Positions 1-6,450 are shown, counted from the first letter of the stretch. The stretch: DNA of 8,002 bases from CAXYVC01 sp964292295 (GCA_964292295.1 CAXYVC010000125.1:1-8002); one strand, 5' to 3'. The notes: a model not told the origin generated them from the sequence alone. Numbers and translations: made by a program.

Positions 1-1595
1 CGCCCAGCGCCCCGCGGGGCGGGCGCAGGGGCCGGCCCCGGGGCGCGGGGGGGGCGAGTGCCGGGACCCTGGCTGACGGGCGGCCCGGCCCCCCCGATGC
101 AGCCGCCGGGGCAGGCCATGACCTCGATGAAGTCGTACTTCGCCTCGCCCTTGCGGACCTTCTCGGCCAGCTGGCGCGCGTTCCGCAGGCCGCTGACCAC
201 GGCCATGCGCACCTCGCCGCCGGCCAGGTTCAGGGTCAGCTCGCGGATGCCCTCCGCGCCGCGCACCGCCTCCAGCACCTCGGGATCCTGCTCCTCGGAC
301 ACGTAGCGCAGTACCGCCTCGCTCACGCCGCCGCTGTTGCCGAAGATGATGCCCGCGCCGGTCTTCATGCCGAAGGGCATGTCCAGGTGGTCGCTCTCCA
401 GCTCGCGGAACATGAGGCCCGCGTCCTTGATCATGCGGGCGAGCTCGCGGGTGGTCAGCACGAAGTCCACGTCCGCGCCCGTCTCGTTGCGGAACTCGCG
501 GCGGCGGGCCTCGAACTTCTTGGCCGTGCAGGGCATGACGGAGACCACCACCAGGTTCTCGGGCTTCACGCCCAGCTGGGCGGGCAGCATCTCCTTGGCG
601 AGGCTCCCGAACATCTGCTGGGGGCTGCGGCAGGTGGAGATGTGGGGCAGGAGCTCGGGGAAGTCCTGCTCCGCCAGCTTCACCCAGGCGGGGCAGCAGG
701 AGGTGAAGAGCGGCAGCGTGCCGCCCTCGCCCTTGCGGGCCAGGAACTCGTTGGCCTCTTCCAGGATCGTCAGGTCGGCGGTGAAGCTCGTGTCGAAGAC
801 CTTGTCGAAGCCCATCAGGCGCAGGGCGGTGACCATGCGGCCCATGATGTGGTCGTCCGCGGGCATGCCGAAGACCTCGCCCAGCGCCACGCGCACGGCG
901 GGGGCCACCTGCACGACCACCGTCTTCTCGGGGTTCTGCAGGGCTTCCCAGACCTCCTCGATCTCGCTGCGGGGGGTGAGGGCGCCCGTGGGGCACACGG
1001 CGATGCACTGGCCGCAGTTCACGCACTCGACGTTGGCCATGTCCTTGTTGAAGGCGGGGGCCACCACGACGTTGGAGCCGCGGTTGCAGAAGTCCAGGGC
1101 GCCGATGCCCTGCACCTCGTCGCACATGCGCACGCAGTCGCCGCAGAGCACGCACTTGTTCGGGTCGCGCACGATGCTGGGGCTGCTGTGGTCCACGGGG
1201 CGCACCTGGCGGGGCGCCTTGTAGCGGACCTTGTCCACGCCCAGGCGGCTGGCCAGGGCCTGGAGCTTGCAGCTGTCGGCGCGCTCGCAGCTCGGGCACT
1301 CGCGGTCGTGGCTGGCAAGCATGAGTTCCAGGGTCACCTTGCGCATCTCGCGCAGCTCGGCGGTCTGGGTCTTCACCACCATGCCCGGCTCGGGGATGGT
1401 GGAGCAGCTCGTCACGACGCCGCGGCCCTCGATCTCGACGATGCAGAGGCGGCAGGCGCCGTAGACGCTCAGCTCGGAGTGGTAGCAGAAGGTGGGCAGC
1501 TCGATGTGGGCCTTGCGGATCACCTCGAGGAGGTTCCGCTCGCCCTCGATGGCGACGCGGCGGCCGTCCACGGTGAGGATGTTGGCAGCGGTCAT
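1..1595 (-). CDS. hydA: [FeFe] hydrogenase catalytic subunit HydA (3' end outside window)
   Basis: Catalytic subunit of a cytoplasmic NAD-linked [FeFe] hydrogenase, which reversibly reduces protons to H2. 531 codons are visible and the stop lies beyond the left edge. Domains in order: a plant-ferredoxin-like [2Fe-2S] domain with C37, C48, C51 and C64; a His-ligated NuoG-type [4Fe-4S] motif with H96, C100, C103 and C109; two ferredoxin-type [4Fe-4S] clusters, C148/C151/C154/C158 and C191/C194/C197/C201; then the H-cluster domain. All three H-cluster signatures are present: TSCCPAW at 298-304 (L1), MPCTAKKFEA from 354 (L2) and MACPGGC at 493-499 (L3). By family knowledge C301, C356, C495 and C499 hold the [4Fe-4S]H, and C300 is the proton-relay cysteine. 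The ATG lies 4 nt after the hydB stop, with GGAG at 1605-1608 inside the end of hydB, so translation is probably coupled. After IGGAG (about residue 504) the sequence becomes Pro/Ala-rich and loses clear family resemblance. The gene identity is very secure. Confidence 0.96.
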   Translation of the reverse strand, partial: MTAANILTVDGRRVAIEGERNLLEVIRKAHIELPTFCYHSELSVYGACRLCIVEIEGRGVVTSCSTIPEPGMVVKTQTAELREMRKVTLELMLASHDRECPSCERADSCKLQALASRLGVDKVRYKAPRQVRPVDHSSPSIVRDPNKCVLCGDCVRMCDEVQGIGALDFCNRGSNVVVAPAFNKDMANVECVNCGQCIAVCPTGALTPRSEIEEVWEALQNPEKTVVVQVAPAVRVALGEVFGMPADDHIMGRMVTALRLMGFDKVFDTSFTADLTILEEANEFLARKGEGGTLPLFTSCCPAWVKLAEQDFPELLPHISTCRSPQQMFGSLAKEMLPAQLGVKPENLVVVSVMPCTAKKFEARRREFRNETGADVDFVLTTRELARMIKDAGLMFRELESDHLDMPFGMKTGAGIIFGNSGGVSEAVLRYVSEEQDPEVLEAVRGAEGIRELTLNLAGGEVRMAVVSGLRNARQLAEKVRKGEAKYDFIEVMACPGGCIGGAGPPVSQGPGTRPPRAPGPAPAPAPRGAG

Positions 1596-1599
1596 GGGT

Positions 1600-3492
1600 C
1601 TACACTCCAGCGATGGCGTTGAACTTGCAGGCTTCGATGCAGGCGCCGCAGCGGATGCACTTGTCGGGATCGATGTGGTGCGGCTGCTTGCGGTCGCCGG
1701 TGATCGCGCCCACGGGGCACTTGCGGGCGCACAGGGTGCAGCCCTTGCAGAGGCTGGCATTGATCTCGGGCGTCATCAGGGCCTTGCACTGGCGCGCCGG
1801 GCAGACCTTGCGGTAGACGTGAGCCTCGTATTCCTCCCGGAAGTATTTCAGGGTGGAGAGCACGGGGTTCGGCGCGGTCTTGCCCAGGCCGCAGAGGGAG
1901 GCCTTCTTCACGGTGCGGGCCAGCTGCTCCAGCAGGGGGAGCGTGGTTTCGTCGGCGCGACCCTCGATGATGTCCTCCAGCAGGGAGAGCATCTGCTTCG
2001 TGCCCTCGCGGCAGGGCACGCACTTGCCGCAGCTCTCGTTCTGGGTGAACTGCATGAAGAACTTCGCCACCTGCACCATGCAGGTGTCCTTGTTCATCAC
2101 CACGAGGCCGCCGGAACCGACCATGGCGCCGATGCCCGTGAGGCTCTCGTAGTCCAGGGGCAGATCCAGGTGCGCCTCGGTGGGGCAGCCGCCGGAGGGA
2201 CCGCCGATCTGCACGGCCTTGAAGCACTCGCCCGTCGGCTTGCCGTCCTTGCCGGTCACGCCGCCGCCCACGTCGAAGACGACGTGCCGCAGGGGCGTTC
2301 CGAAGGGCACCTCGATCAGGCCCGTGTTGGCCACGTGGCCGGTGAGGGCGAAGGTCTTCGTGCCGGGGGACTTCTCGGTGCCCACCGCGCGGAAGGCCTG
2401 GGCCCCGTGCAGGAGCACGAGAGGCACGGAGGCGAGGGTCTCCACGTTGTTGATGACGGTGGGCTTGCCCCACAGGCCGCTCTGGGCCGGGAAGGGAGGC
2501 TTCGGGTTGGGCATGCCGCGGCGCCCCTCGATGGAGGCCATGAGGGCGGTCTCTTCGCCGCACACGAAGGCGCCGGCGCCCTCCATCACGTTCAGGCGGA
2601 AGCTGAAGTCGGTGCCGAAGAGGTTGTCGCCCAGGATGCCCATGGCCTCGGCGTCGGCCACGGCCTTGCGGATGCGGGCCACCGCGAGGGGATACTCCGC
2701 GCGGACGTAGATGTAGCCTTCGTCGGCACCGATGCCGCGGGCGGCGATCATCATGCCCTCGATGACGGCGTGGGGATTGCCCTCCATCACGGAGCGGTCC
2801 ATGAAGGCGCCGGGATCGCCCTCGTCGCCGTTGCAGATCACGTACTTCTTACCCTTGGGCTGGATGCGGGTCAGGTCCCACTTGCGGCCGGTGGGGAAGC
2901 CGCCGCCGCCACGGCCGCGCAGGCCGGATTCGACCATCTCGCGGCAGACGTCCGCGTCGCTCATCTGCGTCGCGGCCTTCATCGCCGCCTGGTAGCCGCC
3001 CCGGGCGATGTACTCGCGCACGTCCTCGGGGTCCATGCTGCCGCAGGGCTTCAGCACCGTGCGCTGCTGGCGGGTGTAGAAGGGGATGTGGTGGTGGCCA
3101 CGGCAGTGCTTGCCGTCCGTCGGATCCTGGTAGAGCAGGCGGTCGATGACCTTCCCCTCCTGCAGGGTGGCCTTCACGATCTCCTCGGCGTCCTCGGCCT
3201 TCACGCGGCAGTAGAGGATGTCGTCGGGATCAATGTTGACGAGGGGCCCCATCTGGCAGAAGCCCTGGCAGCCGCTCTTGGAGAGGTGCACGTCCTTCTC
3301 GCCGGTCTCGGGCTTCAGTTCGAGCACCACGCTCACGCCGGCGGCGTCGGCCGCGGCGCGCAGCGCGGACACGACCTTCATGGCACCGTTGGCCATGCAG
3401 CCGGTGCCGGCGCAGACCACGATGCGGCGCTTGATCTTCTTCTCTTCCGCCAGGTAGCCCTTGGCGATCTGGTCCAGGTTCACGGCGCTCAT
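1600..3492 (-). CDS. hydB: NADH-linked hydrogenase flavoprotein subunit HydB (NuoF/HndC-like)
   Basis: This 630-aa FMN and iron-sulfur subunit exchanges electrons with NAD(H) and feeds HydA. The N-terminal thioredoxin-like [2Fe-2S] domain has C27, C32, C75 and C79. The NuoF core follows: a Gly-rich FMN/NADH segment (GRGGGGFPTG, 193-202), the NGDEGDPGAF motif (221-230), GAGAFVCGEETAL (305-317), an SLBB-type region around 376-430, and a [4Fe-4S] site with C488, C491, C494 and C534. The C-terminus adds two ferredoxin clusters, C582/585/588/592 and C612/615/618/622. The length and the fused N- and C-terminal Fe-S domains match HydB of trimeric bifurcating hydrogenases such as that of Thermotoga, rather than plain NuoF. 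Its ATG overlaps the hydC stop (ATGA), and GAGGAGG at 3497-3503 sits 4 nt upstream. Bifurcation between ferredoxin and NADH is inferred from family membership; it cannot be read from the sequence alone. Confidence 0.96.
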   Translation of the reverse strand: MSAVNLDQIAKGYLAEEKKIKRRIVVCAGTGCMANGAMKVVSALRAAADAAGVSVVLELKPETGEKDVHLSKSGCQGFCQMGPLVNIDPDDILYCRVKAEDAEEIVKATLQEGKVIDRLLYQDPTDGKHCRGHHHIPFYTRQQRTVLKPCGSMDPEDVREYIARGGYQAAMKAATQMSDADVCREMVESGLRGRGGGGFPTGRKWDLTRIQPKGKKYVICNGDEGDPGAFMDRSVMEGNPHAVIEGMMIAARGIGADEGYIYVRAEYPLAVARIRKAVADAEAMGILGDNLFGTDFSFRLNVMEGAGAFVCGEETALMASIEGRRGMPNPKPPFPAQSGLWGKPTVINNVETLASVPLVLLHGAQAFRAVGTEKSPGTKTFALTGHVANTGLIEVPFGTPLRHVVFDVGGGVTGKDGKPTGECFKAVQIGGPSGGCPTEAHLDLPLDYESLTGIGAMVGSGGLVVMNKDTCMVQVAKFFMQFTQNESCGKCVPCREGTKQMLSLLEDIIEGRADETTLPLLEQLARTVKKASLCGLGKTAPNPVLSTLKYFREEYEAHVYRKVCPARQCKALMTPEINASLCKGCTLCARKCPVGAITGDRKQPHHIDPDKCIRCGACIEACKFNAIAGV

Positions 3493-3998
3493 CGCCCCTC
3501 CTCTTTCGCGGCAATGGCATCGATGACCGCCACGGAGCTCTCGGGCGTCATCTGGCCATGCACGTCCTCGTTCACCACCACCGCCGGGGCCAGGCCGCAG
3601 GCGCCCAGGCAGCTCACCGTCTCGAGGGTGAAGAGCATGTCGGCGGTGGTCTTGCGCCCGCCCTCCAGCTGGAGGCGCTGCCGCAGGGCCTCCACGATGC
3701 CCTCGCTGCCCTTCACGTGGCAGGCGGTGCCATCGCAGACGCGGATCACGAAGCGCCCCTTGGGCTCCAGGGCGAAGTGGCTGTAGAAGGTCGCCACGCC
3801 GAAGACCCGCGCGGGGGGGATGCCCAGGGAGGTGGCCACGAAGGTCATGACCTCCTCGGGCAGGTAGCGGTACTCCTCCTGGACGGCCTGGAGGATGGGA
3901 ACCAGCTTGGCCCCGTCCCGCCCGTAGCGGTCCAGGATCTCGATGACCTTGGAAAAGCGCCGGGCTTCCGGTGCGATCTCGGTTTCAGGACAAGACAT
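3489..3998 (-). CDS. hydC: NuoE-like [2Fe-2S] hydrogenase subunit HydC
   Basis: Small 169-aa subunit of the NAD-linked hydrogenase, homologous to the 24-kDa NuoE subunit of complex I. The N-terminal helical part (about 11-65) leads into GVATFYSHF (67-75), a NuoE hallmark. The thioredoxin-like [2Fe-2S] domain has C88 and C93 (CDGTAC) plus C130 and C134 (CLGAC), the four cluster ligands expected for the family. The start is set by a strong GAGGAGG at 4007-4013, 8 nt before the ATG, and by family length; the frame stays open far upstream, but that sequence has no NuoE character. It is the first hydrogenase gene after rex (98-nt gap) and overlaps hydB by 4 nt, so it should be made together with HydB and HydA. 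Confidence 0.95.
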   Translation of the reverse strand: MSCPETEIAPEARRFSKVIEILDRYGRDGAKLVPILQAVQEEYRYLPEEVMTFVATSLGIPPARVFGVATFYSHFALEPKGRFVIRVCDGTACHVKGSEGIVEALRQRLQLEGGRKTTADMLFTLETVSCLGACGLAPAVVVNEDVHGQMTPESSVAVIDAIAAKEEGR

Positions 3999-4006
3999 GG
4001 CAGGGG

Positions 4007-4013
4007 CCTCCTC
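4007..4013 (-). promoter_or_regulatory. Ribosome binding site of hydC
   Basis: GAGGAGG on the minus strand, 8 nt before the hydC ATG. It is a near-perfect Shine-Dalgarno sequence and it decides the start in a frame that otherwise stays open for hundreds of codons. Confidence 0.8.
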
Positions 4014-4037
4014 GTGGGTTCGGGGGCTTGGGGAAGT

Positions 4038-4063
4038 GGCTCCATCGGCAGAATCCGGGAGCC
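4038..4063 (-). other. Hairpin in the rex-hydC intercistronic gap
   Basis: Inverted repeat GGCTCC (4038-4043) / GGAGCC (4058-4063), with an inner CGG/CCG pairing (4046-4048 with 4055-4057) separated by a 2-nt bulge, giving about 9 bp of stem. No T-run follows in the direction of hydC transcription, so it does not look like an intrinsic terminator. It could set processing or differential stability of the hyd mRNA relative to rex, or be chance in GC-rich DNA. No convincing separate hydC promoter was seen in the 98-nt gap. Confidence 0.35.
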
Positions 4064-4096
4064 GGTTGAAGGCTTTTGTACGGGGCGGGAAGCGCG

Positions 4097-4726
4097 TCAG
4101 GCACGTTCCGCCAGGCGTCGCGAGAAGACCGCGAGGTTCTGGAAGAGCTCCACGTTCTCCACGATCACGCCCTCCGGAACCCGCAGGCTCACGGAGGAGA
4201 AGTTCCAGATGGCAGCCAGGCCGCTGCGGATCATGAGGTCCGCCACCTCCTGGGCATGGCCCTCCGGCACGGTGAGGATGCCCAGCGCGACGTGCATGCG
4301 CCGGGCCAGGTCCTCGAACTTGTTCATGTGCATGACGGGCACGCCGTGCACCCGGCGCCCGACCTTCGCGATGCTCACGTCGAAGGCCGCCACCACCTTG
4401 ATGCCCGCCCGCTCGAAGCCGCGGTAGCCGAGCAGGGCCGAGCCCAGGTGGCCCGCCCCCACGAGGAAGGCCTCGGAGGAGCTGTTCCAGTGGAGGAACT
4501 TCTCGATGGAGGCGAGGGCCGTCTCGATGGTGTGCCCCACCTTGGGCTTGCCCACCGCCCCCGTCAGCGCCAGGTCCTTGCGCACCTGGGTGGGATGCAC
4601 CCCCAGCGCCTCGGCGATCTGGGAGGCGCTCACCACCTCGTGGCCCGCTTCCGCCAGACGCTTGAGGAAGTGGTAGTACCTCGGCAGGCGCCGGAGCGTC
4701 AACTCGGGGACTGCGAGGGTGGTCAC
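4097..4726 (-). CDS. rex: Redox-sensing transcriptional repressor, Rex family (variant)
   Basis: 209-aa cytoplasmic DNA-binding redox sensor. Rex proteins repress fermentation and hydrogenase genes when NADH is low and release DNA when NADH binds. The N-terminal winged helix starts at TLRRLPRYYHFL (about 10-21); the recognition region LGVHPTQVRKDL (41-52) is classical. The Rossmann domain carries VGAGHLGSALLGY (89-101, GxGxxG) and AAFD (113-116), whose acidic D116 is expected to favour NAD(H) over NADP(H). VPEGVIVEN (183-191) is another Rex signature. The wing reads LALTGAVGKPKVGH, where canonical Rex has a DLSYFGEFGxRGxGY-like sequence, so this is a divergent subtype. The start codon is GTG, with AAGGGG about 10 nt upstream; no better ATG is visible. 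Being upstream of and collinear with hydCBA, it most likely controls that operon and itself. Confidence 0.93.
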   Translation of the reverse strand: MTTLAVPELTLRRLPRYYHFLKRLAEAGHEVVSASQIAEALGVHPTQVRKDLALTGAVGKPKVGHTIETALASIEKFLHWNSSSEAFLVGAGHLGSALLGYRGFERAGIKVVAAFDVSIAKVGRRVHGVPVMHMNKFEDLARRMHVALGILTVPEGHAQEVADLMIRSGLAAIWNFSSVSLRVPEGVIVENVELFQNLAVFSRRLAERA

Positions 4727-4771
4727 GAGATGGAACCCCTTGGTGAATCAGAAACTTGAAAACCGAGGAAC

Positions 4772-4807
4772 ATTCGAGAAAACCATATCGAGATGATTTT
4801 CTCGAAT
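4772..4807. promoter_or_regulatory. Operator-like inverted repeat upstream of rex
   Basis: Perfect 11-bp inverted repeat: ATTCGAGAAAA (4772-4782) and TTTTCTCGAAT (4797-4807), with a 14-nt spacer. Within it the hexamer TCGAGA occurs three times: forward at 4774-4779 and 4788-4793, and reversed at 4800-4805. The inner pair makes a compact 18-bp palindrome, TCGAGATGATTTTCTCGA (4788-4805), the size of a dimer operator. It sits 46 nt from the rex start in AT-rich sequence, a strong contrast to the surrounding GC-rich DNA. Autoregulation by Rex is the simplest inference, but the sequence is not the canonical TTGTGAA/TTCACAA Rex site. A site for another regulator of rex or of the divergent helicase is also possible. 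Confidence 0.55.
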
Positions 4808-4811
4808 TCAG
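4782..4811 (-). promoter_or_regulatory. Possible rex-hydCBA promoter
   Basis: On the minus strand CTGAAT (4806-4811) and TATGGT (4782-4787) are 18 nt apart, a tolerable sigma-70-like -35/-10 pair (3 of 6 and 4 of 6 matches to consensus). The spacer is exactly the 18-bp TCGAGA palindrome, so a protein bound there would block RNA polymerase. The base matches alone are weak; the arrangement and the AT-rich context are the main support. Confidence 0.3.
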
Positions 4812-5058
4812 TCTAGAGGGGCGATGGAGCAGGTCAACACCCCCTGCGGGCATCGTGCGCTGTGTCACAGACGGGTCCCGCCTCGCCCTGCGTTTGCCTT
4901 TTGCCCAGGGATGCGGGATCCTGATGGATCGTACGTGGGAGGCGCACGCCGGTCGGCGCCTCGACCCCAGACGGTATCCCGCTTCGATTTCCCCCATCCG
5001 CCCTGACCGGGGCCCTCCGGCTGGAACGCCGCAGGGATGGGCCGCACCAGGAGCATTC
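4808..5058. other. Divergent intergenic region and 5' leader of the helicase gene
   Basis: About 250 nt between the operator-like repeat and the helicase ATG. The helicase frame stays open through here back to about 4756, but the encoded sequence (Arg/Pro-rich, no Q-motif helicase features) does not resemble the family, so I read it as non-coding leader. No convincing promoter pair, riboswitch or stable terminator was recognised. AGGAG at 5049-5053, 5 nt before the ATG, is the helicase ribosome binding site. Confidence 0.5.
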
Positions 5059-6267
5059 ATGTCCTTCGAGTCCTTGGGCCTCCTGCCCGAGCTGTTGCGC
5101 GCCGTGCGCGAACAGGGTTACGAAACCCCCACCCCCGTCCAGGCCCAGGCCATCCCCGTGATCCTCCAGGGACGCGACCTGATGGCTGGCGCCCAGACGG
5201 GCACGGGCAAGACCGCCGCCTTCGCCCTTCCCCTGCTGCAGCGGCTGGCCCCCCACGCCAGCAGCAGCGTCTCCCCCGCCCGCCACCCCATCCGGGCCCT
5301 CGTGCTGACGCCCACCCGGGAGCTGGCCCTCCAGGTGGAGGAGAGCGTGCGCACCTACGGGCGCTACGTGCCCCTGCGCAGCACCACCATCTTCGGCGGC
5401 GTGAACATCAACCCCCAGACCGCTGCCCTGCGCAAGGGCGTGGAGATCCTCGTGGCCACGCCGGGGCGCCTGCTGGACCACCACCAGCAGGGCAACCTGC
5501 ACTTCGGGCAGCTGGAGCTGCTGGTGCTGGACGAGGCCGACCGCATGCTGGACATGGGCTTCATCCGCGACATCCGCAAGATCCTGGCCCTGCTTCCCTC
5601 CCAGCGGCAGAACATCCTGTGCTCCGCCACCTTCAGCGGCGAGATCCGGGAGCTGGCCGCCAGCCTGCTGAAGGATCCCGTCTCCGTGGACGTGGCCCCG
5701 CGCAACGCCACGGCGGAGCTCGTGGAGCAGGTGGTGCACCCCGTGGACCAGGGCCGCAAGCGCGCCCTGCTGAGCCACCTCATCCGCAGCCGCCGCATGG
5801 AGCAGGTGCTGGTCTTCACCCGCACCAAGCACGGCGCCACCCGCCTGGCGGAGCAGCTCCCGCGGGACGGCATCGCCGCCGCCGCCATCCACGGCAACAA
5901 GAGCCAGCCCCAGCGCCTGAAGGCCCTCTCGGACTTCAAGGGCGGCTCCATCACCGCCCTCGTCGCCACGGATATCGCCGCCCGGGGCCTCGACATCGAC
6001 CAGCTCCCCCACGTCGTGAACTACGAGCTGCCCCACGTGCCCGAGGACTACGTCCACCGCATCGGCCGCACCGGCCGCGCCGGTTCCGAGGGCATGGCCC
6101 TCAGCCTCGTGAGCGGCGAAGAGCAGAAGCTCCTGCGCGGCATCGAGAAGCTCGTGAAGAAGAAGCTGCCCCAGCAGCCCATCAAAGGCTTCGAGCCCGA
6201 CCCGAACGCCCCTCCCCCCGACCCCGCGCCGGGCCGCCGCCCCCTCCCGGGCCGACGCCGCCGCTGA
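5059..6267 (+). CDS. rhlE: DEAD-box ATP-dependent RNA helicase, RhlE type
   Basis: 402-aa cytoplasmic enzyme that uses ATP to unwind short RNA duplexes in ribosome assembly, RNA decay or cold adaptation. Every DEAD-box motif is in order: Q motif GYETPTPVQAQAIP (20-33), motif I AQTGTGKT (45-52), Ia PTRELALQV (85-93), GG IFGGVNINPQ (111-120), Ib TPGRLLD (134-140), II DEAD (158-161), III SAT (189-191), IV VLVFTRTKHGA (250-260), V VATDIAARGLD (302-312) and VI HRIGRTGRAG (333-342). The opening MSFESLGL and the FGGVNINPQ segment point to the RhlE subgroup. The tail from about 377 is short, Pro-rich and ends in a run of arginines, as in many RhlE proteins, where such tails bind RNA. The start is chosen by AGGAG at 5049-5053 and by homology at the first residue. 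It is divergent from rex and probably monocistronic, given the terminator after it. Confidence 0.95.
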   Translation: MSFESLGLLPELLRAVREQGYETPTPVQAQAIPVILQGRDLMAGAQTGTGKTAAFALPLLQRLAPHASSSVSPARHPIRALVLTPTRELALQVEESVRTYGRYVPLRSTTIFGGVNINPQTAALRKGVEILVATPGRLLDHHQQGNLHFGQLELLVLDEADRMLDMGFIRDIRKILALLPSQRQNILCSATFSGEIRELAASLLKDPVSVDVAPRNATAELVEQVVHPVDQGRKRALLSHLIRSRRMEQVLVFTRTKHGATRLAEQLPRDGIAAAAIHGNKSQPQRLKALSDFKGGSITALVATDIAARGLDIDQLPHVVNYELPHVPEDYVHRIGRTGRAGSEGMALSLVSGEEQKLLRGIEKLVKKKLPQQPIKGFEPDPNAPPPDPAPGRRPLPGRRRR

Positions 6268-6283
6268 AGCCCTCCGCACACCG

Positions 6284-6312
6284 AAGCTCCCGGCCCGATC
6301 CGGGAGCTTTCG
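6284..6312 (+). terminator. Candidate intrinsic terminator of rhlE
   Basis: Perfect 10-bp stem AAGCTCCCGG (6284-6293) / CCGGGAGCTT (6300-6309) with a 6-nt loop, starting 17 nt after the helicase stop and followed by a short T-rich run (TTTCGT). The stem is strong and the T-tract short, as often seen in GC-rich genomes. The stem is symmetrical, but the position fits the end of the helicase transcript. Confidence 0.7.
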
Positions 6313-6344
6313 TGCCTCTGCCCGGACAGACAACGGGGAGACCC

Positions 6345-6383
6345 ATGAAACAAACTTTGCTTATGTGCAAAATTTCCTTTTGA
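6345..6383 (+). CDS. Possible 12-codon leader peptide upstream of carD
   Basis: A short ORF encoding MKQTLLMCKISF, with a good Shine-Dalgarno-like GGGGAG at 6335-6340, 4 nt before its ATG. It lies in the unusually AT-rich stretch between the helicase terminator and carD and ends 67 nt before the carD ATG. It could be a translated leader that affects carD expression, or chance: short ORFs are common, and the peptide shows no run of a single amino acid typical of attenuators. Its codons (AAA, CAA, ATT, TTT) are unlike those of the neighbouring genes. Confidence 0.2.
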   Translation: MKQTLLMCKISF

Positions 6384-6450
6384 TACCATGAGCATGGCGG
6401 ATCTCAGGATGTGCACGCTACGTATTCCCATAGACCGCACTGGTGAAAGC
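6350..6450 (+). promoter_or_regulatory. AT-rich upstream region of carD
   Basis: About 40 nt of AT-rich DNA (6343-6390), followed by the carD leader. Possible promoter elements are TTGCTT (6357-6362) or TTATGT (6361-6366), with TACCAT (6384-6389) as a -10; only the second pairing has a good 17-nt spacing, and neither is strong. TTTGC (6356-6360) and GCAAA (6367-6371) form a small inverted repeat there. The position, after a terminator and before carD, argues for a promoter even though the exact boxes are uncertain. Confidence 0.35.

Noticed and set aside
684..704. Ala in place of Gly in the hydrogenase L1 motif (TSCCPAW)
   Set aside because: The cysteines are intact and Ala at this position is, to my knowledge, common in trimeric-type HydA proteins, so it is not evidence of altered function.
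387..1622. Long plus-strand open frame rich in Ala, His, Gly and Leu opposite hydA
   Set aside because: It is antisense to hydA, whose cluster motifs are unmistakable. The composition is the typical reverse-strand shadow of a GC-rich gene and shows no domain of its own.
1492..3786. 764-codon plus-strand open frame opposite hydB
   Set aside because: Same low-complexity Ala/His/Gly shadow, without family motifs. HydB on the other strand accounts for the whole stretch.
4736..4765. TTGGTGAATCA near the rex start as a canonical Rex site
   Set aside because: Only one half-site resembles TTGTGAA and there is no inverted partner at the right distance.
3999..5060. Upstream extension of the hydC frame through rex
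   Set aside because: The extension crosses rex in another frame and encodes Arg/Gly/Pro-rich nonsense. The strong Shine-Dalgarno at 4007-4013 fixes the hydC start.
4834..6333. 499-codon minus-strand open frame opposite rhlE
   Set aside because: It overlaps the complete helicase motif set on the plus strand and has shadow-like composition.
6388..6450. Earlier ATG adding 21 residues to the CarD-like protein
   Set aside because: No ribosome binding site precedes it, and the family starts at the MFNI-type sequence encoded from 6451.
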